Of a DNA stretch of 24,136 nucleotides, positions 16,401-23,093 are shown piece after piece (position 1 is the stretch's first letter; each line of letters starts with the position of its first letter). The stretch spans positions 1 through 24,136 of the IMG/VR virus record IMGVR_UViG_3300010151_000160, one strand, 5' to 3'. The position numbers and the translations under genes are program-made. The notes beneath the pieces were generated by a model. It was not told the DNA's origin. It did no database searches and saw nothing but the letters and a program-made list of their open reading frames with translations. The DNA is from a virus.

Positions 16401-18942
16401 AAATAGTATGGAGTTTAGATTTAAAGCAGCATCAAGTTCTAATATGACTATAGTTCAAGGTGGTGGATTAGACGCTAATAGTTGGGGTGTACATTTAAGA
16501 GATAATGGTTCTGATGATAATTACGGTAGAATAGTATTTAGTTTGTCAGGTTCGGTAAATGATGATACTAAAATACCATCAACAGAAACTTATGGTGCAG
16601 AAGCAGTATCTACTTATGCTACAATGTCAAGTGATGCGTTACCTTTATATAATAATGATTATTGGTCAGTATTATTAAGACGCTCTCCAATATCAGGAGA
16701 AATGATTGGTGATGCTTTCGAGTCAGCGAGTTTTGGTGGAACGATTAGTGCAGCAGCTGGTACAAAAGATTTTCCATTTGCAGCTGCTGAGAATGGAGTA
16801 TTAACTATCAATAGTGCTTCGGCTTATACTAGAGCAGACTCTACATATTCATTAAAGTTATCACATACTGTTGGAACTACAACACTTGCAAATGATACAA
16901 AAGTTCCTGTGTCAACTTACACATATCCATATAGAAATCCAGGTGGTAATATTGGTTATTATGGAGCGGCTGGATATAGGGATGCACGATTTGTAACGGC
17001 ATCTTTTGGTCAAGAATTTAGTTTAGAAGTATGGGCTCGTACTGAAGAAAAGACAGCAACCGTAGCTCTATCAGCTCAAGAACTTGATAGTGTTGGTAAA
17101 GCAATTAATTGGAATACAAAACTTTATCCTAATGAAAGTACACCTAACGATTATGGTGTACATGAAATAAGAACAGGTGTAGGTACTACTTGGAAAAGAA
17201 TTAGTTTAAAATTTCCAATTAAACAAAGAGCAACTGCTAATTTATCACTTCAATTATCTGTATTAGCAAGAGGGACAGATGTAGATAACATAGAGTTAAA
17301 TCCGAATGTATATTTTGATGATGGTTCTTTGAAAAGAATTTTTCCTAATACGACAACTGGTATCGGATATACTTATGATTTAATTGTTAAACAATGGGAC
17401 GCTGGTAGAGATGCTATATTATATTCTGATGGAGTTTCAAAAGATTTTTTAACTTCAGTATCGAGTTCTTTTAATAATAAATTCGCAGAGACTGGTTCTA
17501 TGTATATTGGTGGATATACTACGAAAGATTTTGGTGGACAGTTTAGTGGTTCACTTATGGAATTTAGATTATGGAAATCAGCATTAGATGAAAAACCATT
17601 TAATGAGCATGTGGAGAATCCACAATCCTACGCAGGTAATTCTGTTAGTGCTTCTTATGAGGATATAGCTTTACGATATAGTTTTAATGAGGACAAAAAC
17701 CATTCAGATGTTAGTTCTGTAAGAGATACATCAACTGACCAATCTACACCTATTAATGGTATAGCTACAAGTTTTGCTGATGAGAATAATTATTCTGATG
17801 TGGTTGATAGAACCAAATTTCCATTACCTAAGATTGGTGGAATTAGAACAAACGCTAATAAGATAAGAATTGAAAAACCTGTATATCAGGAAAGAGTAGG
17901 ACAACAAATTCAATTAAGTCCTACAAATAGAATAGAGGAATCTTCTTATGATAGAAGTCCATTAGATTTAAATAGAGTAGGTGTTTATTTCTCACCTGTA
18001 GATGTTATCAATCAAGATATAATGGACCAAATGTCAGATTTTAATTTTGATAATTATCTCGGAGATAGTAGAGATGATAAAGAATATAGGTATAGAGGTT
18101 TAGAACAGATTAAAGAAGAATATTTTAAGAAATATACTGGTGCTAATAATTTTTATGATTATTTAAGAACATTAGAGTATTATGACCATTCTTTATTCAG
18201 ACAGTTAGAATCATTAATTCCTGCTCGTTCAAAAGCAGTTCTTGGTGTATTAGTAGAAAATAATATATTAGAGAGAAATAAACAACCAATAAATCATCCT
18301 ACTCAAGAAAATCCAATCTTTGAATCTACTGTATATTTTAACTCTGAAGATGGAGAAACAGTAAAACAATCTTCAGATAATCAATATTTTGAAGTAAGTC
18401 AAAGTGTTACACGATTAGATAAAGAAATGGATTCTGATTCCTCATATGGTTTACAAGGAGATAATCAGTATTTTGAAGATACAGTAGATACAGAACTAAG
18501 ATTACCTTCTCTTAGAGATTTAAATAGGGTAGATAAATTTGGACATTTTGGACGAAATTATACAACATCATCTATTTATATGGGAGGTCCAACCTCAGTT
18601 TTTACAGAATCTATAGCATATGTCGAGAATCAAAGAATTTCCGATTATAATAAAGAAAAACATTATATTTATAGTAGTAAGGCGAATTATGTAAACGGTA
18701 CAGCTTCAAGTGTAAGTTTTGTAACCTCAAGTTTTGAAAGATTAACCGAATACATATCAGCACAGAGAAGAATTAATTTTGAAGGTTGTAAGAATGATGT
18801 AAATTCAGCACCTTGGAGTATTGATGAGAATGGTGAAAAAGATTACAAACCAGTTAGTTTCATATTAACAAGTCCTACCAGATTGGCTGGAGATGCGAGA
18901 GATAGTGTGGTAATTAGAACTGAGTTTGATGTTGATGAATAA
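13441..18942 (+). CDS. Giant baseplate/tail protein with LamG-like and carbohydrate-binding-like domains
   Basis: A 1,833-residue protein, the largest in the window and placed where T4 has gp7, so probably a peripheral wedge or tail-fibre-attachment protein. In order: a beta-rich N-terminal half; a helical block at about 790-940 with LDRLIYHLPDHIRDD and IWKRIIANMPYFLKSRGTVD followed by LVNCYGIPSTILRVREFGG, resembling phage tail protein I/gp7-like segments; and a LamG-like sandwich beginning near 988 and resuming at about 1300-1400 (YTYDLIVKQWDAGRDAILYSDG, SGSLMEFRLWKSALDE). Between the halves lies a jelly-roll segment (about 1095-1290) of CBM-like character (YSLKL, FSLEVWART, TTWKRISLKFP, VYFDDGSLKR). 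A Ser-rich C-terminus contains DNQYFE twice. I chose the ATG at 13441, which overlaps the upstream TAA, over an upstream GTG at 13432. The sugar-binding folds suggest host contact. Confidence 0.75.
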   Translation: MSFGGKIDKFGASTYVHVTARDNLDEVLSVEMIPQEESTTELNLAQDLETIGQPVNVGSLEYNFIERIGGSLDVTNFDTKGMVWTGSYFSHDGDLYKQAAGDTDQSNPNPTADALLVSDTPSYVIKYISPSRRELVIDKKSFIKEDLYNVQFNNLKFDDDSISRICNGYYFEGFDIDSKKFIKDPTRTSGYIPKDVWLVFTAGESIKNVELEIPNFFITSMEEVEEITTTTEQFKEPKPEYIPNIATDGTESTYGQWEWKLTGPLANSWVHKIPGMDQTGDDNNVWGTELIPGYPLVIATDPGHFDSGTPLIPQYSLSQNQTTLANVANPAWIKATVIQSNTGARDDDRSDFKLEFEGPFKTWFQKNVIGRGFISNDSDWVMAKSNLNEYESDANMMLALYDSGGANSIEGLRDFLSTFVYAGGADGLYTRTVETIETKLVPTFESFKTKLTDVKVPVDDSIDHVVEFGFETSVREYATENGIDLDQIIGINDDRINDTELAGKLSGGNLILNFTNVLRDVANLDLAVMVNKQPYTITNKIFAENKILVKLPVALPNFVDSEDDVIFVKKVFSSQNFPINYVTYQSPPPPTNILRLPTGIYKSGKTGTIRPRASEALSYEDLIFESSSLAKDIERDIVSGSFNQVELNIDYSNYDKFIKFSSARRRLENFKTKLEKIETYTDKSASIAGTLSDTGYLGNVSGTAVTHGAQDAKNFEVAINEVVNGFDGYERYLYFASSSYESGSAGLYYDASWPKTNSSKPYTLLDSENSTATDWYNEQHTSASTYDTENLDRLIYHLPDHIRDDLGNQDFVTFTDMVGQHFDNLKNYIDRFGQVYETDEALDKGLSKQLVYNVAKSFGWTLEDGYDLVKLDKYLFGKTVDSSNDTTLYASSSLQDTSREIWKRIIANMPYFLKSRGTVDALKGLVNCYGIPSTILRVREFGGPTINDVDPIYETGRRFTKALDFKTGQFVSSSWSSTLGLGGTQVPNSMEFRFKAASSSNMTIVQGGGLDANSWGVHLRDNGSDDNYGRIVFSLSGSVNDDTKIPSTETYGAEAVSTYATMSSDALPLYNNDYWSVLLRRSPISGEMIGDAFESASFGGTISAAAGTKDFPFAAAENGVLTINSASAYTRADSTYSLKLSHTVGTTTLANDTKVPVSTYTYPYRNPGGNIGYYGAAGYRDARFVTASFGQEFSLEVWARTEEKTATVALSAQELDSVGKAINWNTKLYPNESTPNDYGVHEIRTGVGTTWKRISLKFPIKQRATANLSLQLSVLARGTDVDNIELNPNVYFDDGSLKRIFPNTTTGIGYTYDLIVKQWDAGRDAILYSDGVSKDFLTSVSSSFNNKFAETGSMYIGGYTTKDFGGQFSGSLMEFRLWKSALDEKPFNEHVENPQSYAGNSVSASYEDIALRYSFNEDKNHSDVSSVRDTSTDQSTPINGIATSFADENNYSDVVDRTKFPLPKIGGIRTNANKIRIEKPVYQERVGQQIQLSPTNRIEESSYDRSPLDLNRVGVYFSPVDVINQDIMDQMSDFNFDNYLGDSRDDKEYRYRGLEQIKEEYFKKYTGANNFYDYLRTLEYYDHSLFRQLESLIPARSKAVLGVLVENNILERNKQPINHPTQENPIFESTVYFNSEDGETVKQSSDNQYFEVSQSVTRLDKEMDSDSSYGLQGDNQYFEDTVDTELRLPSLRDLNRVDKFGHFGRNYTTSSIYMGGPTSVFTESIAYVENQRISDYNKEKHYIYSSKANYVNGTASSVSFVTSSFERLTEYISAQRRINFEGCKNDVNSAPWSIDENGEKDYKPVSFILTSPTRLAGDARDSVVIRTEFDVDE

Positions 18943-18969
18943 ATTAAATAATATATTGGAGAAAGATAA

Positions 18970-19677
18970 ATGGCTTATCTAAATAAAACAAGTCAAGTTC
19001 TTAAAGCTATTTTGACTAATAAAGGTCGAGAGTTATTAGCAAGTGGAGCTTTTAATGTATCACATTTTGCGTTAGCTGATGATGAAGTAGATTACTCATT
19101 ATGGGATACAGCACACCCATCTGGTTCTGATTACTATGGAAATGTAATCGAAAATCTTCCATTGTTAGAACCTGTTCCAAATGAAACGAGTACAATGCGT
19201 TATAAGTTATTGTGGTCTACAGATCATTTAGATAAATCAGCAGGATTTAAATTAGCAAGTATTGATGGAGAATTTAATAGCAAGGTTAATACTAATAGTG
19301 GTATTTTAGATTTAGAATGGAGAAATACAAGTGGTACTGGTACAGAAGCTTCTTTACAATGTAATACTAAAAATCTTTCTCCCACATCAGGTCCCGAATC
19401 TTATTCATATACATTACTTAACACTAATGTAGCTTTTATGTTTTTAGATAATGATGAGGGCACGGCTGGTACTTTTGCACAACCTACAGATGTACAGAGA
19501 AGGTTTAGATCTTCACAAACACTTATAGCACCTGCAGGAAATCAAACAATTAAAATTAAAGCTAAGTCTATAACGAGTACTCAAGATTTAAGTAAGACAA
19601 CTTGTATAGTTACTGGATTAAAATCTGGTGCAACAGCAGCTTTAACAATTAGAATGAATTATAAGGCAAATGACTAA
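18970..19677 (+). CDS. Virion protein, first of a tandem paralogous pair
   Basis: The 235-residue product opens with YLNKTSQVLKAILTNKGREL and HFALADDEVDYSLWDTAHPSGSD, a segment shared with the next gene. From memory, this start is common in tail/neck structural proteins of environmental T4-like phages, though no function is established. The rest is beta-rich and polar, ending in a set of strands (NQTIKIKAKSITS, TAALTIRMNYKAND). The ribosome site TTGGAGAAAG is good, in a 27-base gap after the giant protein gene, and the stop overlaps the following ATG. It is probably a virion component expressed late. Confidence 0.6.
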   Translation: MAYLNKTSQVLKAILTNKGRELLASGAFNVSHFALADDEVDYSLWDTAHPSGSDYYGNVIENLPLLEPVPNETSTMRYKLLWSTDHLDKSAGFKLASIDGEFNSKVNTNSGILDLEWRNTSGTGTEASLQCNTKNLSPTSGPESYSYTLLNTNVAFMFLDNDEGTAGTFAQPTDVQRRFRSSQTLIAPAGNQTIKIKAKSITSTQDLSKTTCIVTGLKSGATAALTIRMNYKAND

Positions 19678-20150
19678 TGGCGTTTTTAGATAAAAGTGTA
19701 ACAGTATTTATAGATGCAGTATTGACCGAACAAGGTCGTCAAGCATTAGCTAAAAGTGGAAATGTTAATATAACCAAATTTGCATTAGCAGATGATGGTG
19801 TTGATTATAGTTTATTTGATGTATCACATCCAGATGGACCTGATTCATATGATAAGACAATTTTAAACATGCCTATTCTTGAAGCTATGACGAGAACAGT
19901 TGGTGTATCTGAAGATAGTAAAGATGCTGCAATGAGAACTTTTTTAATTGATTCTTTACCCGATACTGCAGGTACTAATGTTGAGATTACTGGAGTCAAT
20001 ACTCAAAGTGAAGTTGTTGGTGGTTGGAATATTATTACAATAAATCCAAGTACACTTAATGGTGAAGATGAAAATTATACTATAACTATTACAGATGATA
20101 CATATGTTAAAGTATTTACTGACGGTGAAACTATAGATATGGAAGGATAA
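19677..20150 (+). CDS. Virion protein, second of a tandem paralogous pair
   Basis: The 157-residue product aligns with its upstream neighbour over the first 65 or so residues. FLDKSVTVFIDAVLTEQGRQALA, KFALADDGVDYSLFDVSHPDGPDSYD and LNMPILEA match AILTNKGRELLA, HFALADDEVDYSLWDTAHPSGSDYY and ENLPLLE. The remainder differs and is shorter, with a small beta domain at the C-terminus. This is a clear duplication with divergence in the C-terminal part, so the N-terminal module probably docks to the same virion site. It is coupled to both neighbours: a one-base overlap upstream and a two-base gap downstream. Confidence 0.6.
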   Translation: MAFLDKSVTVFIDAVLTEQGRQALAKSGNVNITKFALADDGVDYSLFDVSHPDGPDSYDKTILNMPILEAMTRTVGVSEDSKDAAMRTFLIDSLPDTAGTNVEITGVNTQSEVVGGWNIITINPSTLNGEDENYTITITDDTYVKVFTDGETIDMEG

Positions 20151-20152
20151 TA

Positions 20153-20716
20153 ATGGCATCAGTAACTAAAACAGGAAAAAATTTTGTTATAGTAACAAGA
20201 GCAAATGTAGGAACAACTACAGGAACTTTTGCAAATAAAACTGTAACTATAAGTGGAAAAGGTATAGATTCAGGAGCAGATTTCGGAACAACTCTAACTG
20301 TTAAAGCTGGAACAAGAGGTAGAAATCCAATAGGTGCTGTAATAGATGAGAATGGTAACGTATTTTATAAAAAGATTACACCACCACCAACAGAAGAAGA
20401 AAAAGCTGCAGAGTTAAAGAGAAAACTAGAAGCTGAGATGAGGAAAAAAGAAGTAGAAGCCGCGTTGAGAGAAGCTGAAGCCGCCGCCGATGCAGCGGAA
20501 AAAGCTAGACAAGCTAGACAAGCTCAACAAGAAACAGCTTCAGGTGAGAATAGAGCAGCGACAGCGGCTCAACAAGCCGCAGCTAAAGCACAACAAGCCG
20601 CCGATGTAGCGAAAGCACAACAAGCCGCTAAAAAAGCACAAGATTTAGCTGCTAAATTAGCAGATAAGAAGATAGCAGATGACGAAGCAGGTGGCCAAGA
20701 TGCAATGGATATATAA
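20153..20716 (+). CDS. Protein with beta head and Ala/Gln-rich coiled-coil tail
   Basis: The 187-residue product has an N-terminal beta domain of about 76 residues (FVIVTRANVGTTTGTF, KTVTISGKGID). A PPPT hinge follows, then about 95 residues of continuous helix made of Ala, Gln, Lys and Glu (for example EAEAAADAAEKARQARQAQQ). The helix is formed by short degenerate repeats at DNA level and uses more GCC/GCG codons than its neighbours. The shape suggests a fibre or rod: a globular base with a coiled-coil stalk. It might be a short fibre, a whisker-like protein or an assembly chaperone. No family is recognised. It lies between two pairs of duplicated virion genes and is followed by a 50-base gap. 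Confidence 0.6.
   Translation: MASVTKTGKNFVIVTRANVGTTTGTFANKTVTISGKGIDSGADFGTTLTVKAGTRGRNPIGAVIDENGNVFYKKITPPPTEEEKAAELKRKLEAEMRKKEVEAALREAEAAADAAEKARQARQAQQETASGENRAATAAQQAAAKAQQAADVAKAQQAAKKAQDLAAKLADKKIADDEAGGQDAMDI
20504..20628 (+). repeat. Short tandem and dispersed coding repeats in the Ala-rich gene
   Basis: Three 9-base units in a row (GCTAGACAA, GCTAGACAA, GCTCAACAA) occupy 20504-20530 and encode ARQ-type triplets. The 10-mer AACAAGCCGC recurs at 20571-20580, 20592-20601 and 20619-20628, encoding QQAA at spacings of 7 and 9 codons. These repeats suggest growth of the coiled coil by replication slippage and could vary in number between related phages. Confidence 0.7.
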
Positions 20717-20766
20717 TATCAAAAAACAAAATTTCAAAAATTTAGTCATTATTAAGGAGATATAAA

Positions 20767-21843
20767 ATGGCGATAGGAGACAGTAGCGTATTTAAATTAT
20801 TTGACCCATCCGAAGATATAGTAGAAAATCGTGTAACTACAGTATCAAGTGGTATATGGTCAAGTGGTGGAACAACTCTTGAAGGAAAATCCACCACAGC
20901 AGGATTTTTCACTTCTTCAGTACAGAGTGCTTCAAGTGGAGAATATTATTATGATGTGTATCAGGAAGCAACATCATCAAACACAAGTGAAGTACAATTC
21001 AGCGTAGCTTATGGACACTATGCAGGTAGTGGTTCAAAAGACCCTGATACTTCAAATGGTAAAATATCTAAGGCGGTATATAAACAGTTTAAGAATTTGA
21101 TTGTATCACCAACAAATGATTATTTTAAATTTGGAGCAACTGATGCTGAATTAGAATCTTCTTCTTCCTATTTTATATCTGTCGCACGAGCTCGTATGAG
21201 AGAGAAGATGGATCCAGGTAATTGGGAAATAAGACTTCAAAGTGGTAGTACACATAATGCATTATGTTTAATTGACGATAGTGGAGCTACAAGTGATTCA
21301 AGTGTAGCTAAAGGAACAACTTATTTTAATGTAGTTTCTGGAAGTATAAGAAGTGGAACAGCTGATTATAAATATTCAACTGGTACTACTAAAATGTATT
21401 ATGGTAGATTTTATCCATTTCTTGGTGTGATAATGTTAGACTCAGGTAGATTAGATTTAGGTTGGGCAGGAATTACTCAAAAAGGTATTTCGATTGGTAC
21501 AGGATTAGCTACAAATACTGATGGTAATAATGCTTCTAAATTATATCAAGCATTTAGTGGGTCTAATGGATATTTCCAAGCTCGCCGTGAAGAAGATATT
21601 AAATCAACACATTATTTTTGTCGTGTAAACCATTCAAAATATAATTACAGTCAAAATCCAACATATTATACTGGTAGTGGTGAATTGACAAATGCATCTT
21701 TTTTGAATGATCCAAGAACTTATGTAACAACAGTCGGTCTTTATAATGATAATAGTGAGTTGTTAGCAGTAGCTAAATTATCTAAACCTTTCCTAAAAAC
21801 ACCAGCAAGGGAAGCTATTATAAAAGTAAGATTAGACTTTTAA
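20767..21843 (+). CDS. Ser/Gly-rich virion protein, first of a second paralogous pair
   Basis: The 358-residue protein is rich in Ser, Gly and Tyr, with patterns such as SGIWSSGGTTLEG and QSASSGEYYYDVYQ. Its C-terminus, TTVGLYNDNSELLAVAKLSKPFLKTP and IIKVRLDF, is shared with the next gene. The central part contains beta strands and SGSIRSGTADYKYSTG-type turns. Such C-terminal sequences are, from memory, typical of virion/fibre proteins in environmental T4-like phages. The AAGGAG ribosome site is strong. The protein is probably part of a fibre or neck appendage; a receptor-binding role is possible but not shown. Confidence 0.6.
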   Translation: MAIGDSSVFKLFDPSEDIVENRVTTVSSGIWSSGGTTLEGKSTTAGFFTSSVQSASSGEYYYDVYQEATSSNTSEVQFSVAYGHYAGSGSKDPDTSNGKISKAVYKQFKNLIVSPTNDYFKFGATDAELESSSSYFISVARARMREKMDPGNWEIRLQSGSTHNALCLIDDSGATSDSSVAKGTTYFNVVSGSIRSGTADYKYSTGTTKMYYGRFYPFLGVIMLDSGRLDLGWAGITQKGISIGTGLATNTDGNNASKLYQAFSGSNGYFQARREEDIKSTHYFCRVNHSKYNYSQNPTYYTGSGELTNASFLNDPRTYVTTVGLYNDNSELLAVAKLSKPFLKTPAREAIIKVRLDF

Positions 21844-21855
21844 TAGGGGACTACT

Positions 21856-22968
21856 ATGTTGTATAAACCGTTTGAGGAAGGTGATAAATCAATCACACCC
21901 TTTAAGGTTTACAAACAGTTCCAGTTTACTAACGCTGATAGCGGTAGTGGAGTTTTTTGTCTTGAGGGTACAAGTGGAAGTTTTCATAACTTCGAAACAG
22001 GCTCAGCCGCCTCTCAATCATTTGGTACTATCAATGCAAAATCACAATCTTTAGGTAGACCAAAAGATGAGTGGTATAGTGTTGGAACTTTTTATAAGAT
22101 TCCTACTTGGGCGTCCATAAATCATTTATATTATAGATATTCAGCAGAAACTACACCACGAGGTGGTACTCAACCACAATTTAGTTTTACTCAAAATCCC
22201 GCACCTCATACTTTTTTATCTGGTAGTACAGTTAAAGAATTATATCCTATCTTACATCAATCAGTAAATGTATTTAATATACCAAGAAAGTTTTATGGAG
22301 AAGAATTAAAACCAAGTTCAGTAAATATAATAGATAATTCTTTAACTTATAAAACTCTTTATTTGACAGATGATGGTAGAGGAAATATTTATGATACTGA
22401 ATTTTCAGAAAGTTTCGCATATGGTAGTAGCAGTTTTTCTGGTAGTCAAGAAGTTGGTGGTATAGTAGGTAATGTATTTTACGATCAAGGAATGATTTGT
22501 ATAACTAATACAGGTTCAAGATATACAAATGTAGGATTGATGACAGGTTCAGATGGTTGGGAATTAGAAGTACAAGGTACTAAAACTATACGTGAATATG
22601 AATTCTTAGCTAATGTACAAGAACATGAATATAATGCTACTGATAATATTTCGGCTACAGAAGGATATAGTGGTTCTCAATTAATAGGTAGTGATTTGAC
22701 TATGTTATATGAAGAGAGTCCTGTTACACAAATATCTGGAGCCGCTTATAATAATATATTAAGAACTGAAGAATACCATACTGGTTCTATTTATAAACCA
22801 GCTGGTCGTTACCAAAATTTTGTTACACATTCAAATTTTAATCCTTACATAAGTTCGGTAGGATTATATAATGATCAAAAAGAACTTTTAGCAGTCGCTA
22901 AACTCTCAAGACCAATCAAAAAACCAAAAGATTACGATATATCGTTTACTATTAGATTTGATAATTAA
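21856..22968 (+). CDS. Ser/Gly-rich virion protein, second of the pair
   Basis: The 370-residue product resembles its upstream neighbour most clearly at the C-terminus: SSVGLYNDQKELLAVAKLSRPIKKP followed by ISFTIRFDN. Its N-terminal half differs (FKVYKQFQFTNADSGSGVF, SQSLGRPKDEWYSVG) and contains several Tyr/Ser/Gly beta segments. An AGGGGAC ribosome site lies before the ATG. It ends the structural operon: after its stop there is no further gene for 125 bases. It is likely virion-associated, sharing an anchoring C-terminal module with the preceding protein while its exposed part has diverged. Confidence 0.6.
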   Translation: MLYKPFEEGDKSITPFKVYKQFQFTNADSGSGVFCLEGTSGSFHNFETGSAASQSFGTINAKSQSLGRPKDEWYSVGTFYKIPTWASINHLYYRYSAETTPRGGTQPQFSFTQNPAPHTFLSGSTVKELYPILHQSVNVFNIPRKFYGEELKPSSVNIIDNSLTYKTLYLTDDGRGNIYDTEFSESFAYGSSSFSGSQEVGGIVGNVFYDQGMICITNTGSRYTNVGLMTGSDGWELEVQGTKTIREYEFLANVQEHEYNATDNISATEGYSGSQLIGSDLTMLYEESPVTQISGAAYNNILRTEEYHTGSIYKPAGRYQNFVTHSNFNPYISSVGLYNDQKELLAVAKLSRPIKKPKDYDISFTIRFDN

Positions 22969-23002
22969 ATTTTAATTTTATATATTACGTCTGTTTAAAT
23001 TC

Positions 23003-23016
23003 ATCATATATATGAT
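23003..23016. promoter_or_regulatory. Perfect 14-bp palindrome, possible operator
   Basis: ATCATATATATGAT is a perfect palindrome in the only longer non-coding gap of the right half of the window. It lies 44 bases upstream of the TATAAT box and overlaps a TGATATTTATA segment that also occurs at 6248-6258. It is made almost only of A and T, so chance occurrence is not negligible. Confidence 0.35.
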
Positions 23017-23036
23017 ATTTATATAGGAATAAAGTC

Positions 23037-23065
23037 TACACCTTTTTTATCTAAAAGGCTATAAT
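23037..23065 (+). promoter_or_regulatory. Sigma70-like promoter for the secreted-protein gene
   Basis: A perfect TATAAT (23060-23065) follows TACACC (23037-23042) with 17-base spacing; the -35 is weak (TTGACA shares three positions). Transcription would start near 23072 and give a short leader with a GGGGAT ribosome site before the ATG at 23094. An inverted repeat CCTTTT/AAAAGG (23041-23046 and 23053-23058) fills the spacer. This suggests expression by host-type RNA polymerase, separate from the late operon upstream. Confidence 0.5.
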
Positions 23066-23071
23066 GGAACA

Positions 23072-23083
23072 GTTTAATTAAAC
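23072..23083. promoter_or_regulatory. Perfect 12-bp palindrome at the predicted transcription start
   Basis: GTTTAATTAAAC is a perfect palindrome starting seven bases after the TATAAT box, where a repressor would block transcription. It could be the operator of the downstream gene. A cognate repressor is not visible in the window. Confidence 0.4.
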
Positions 23084-23093
23084 GGGGATATAC

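Noticed and set aside
22969-23093. Phage-host junction or attachment site before the secreted gene
   Set aside because: No integrase, tRNA or direct repeat is visible, and base composition stays the same across the gap.
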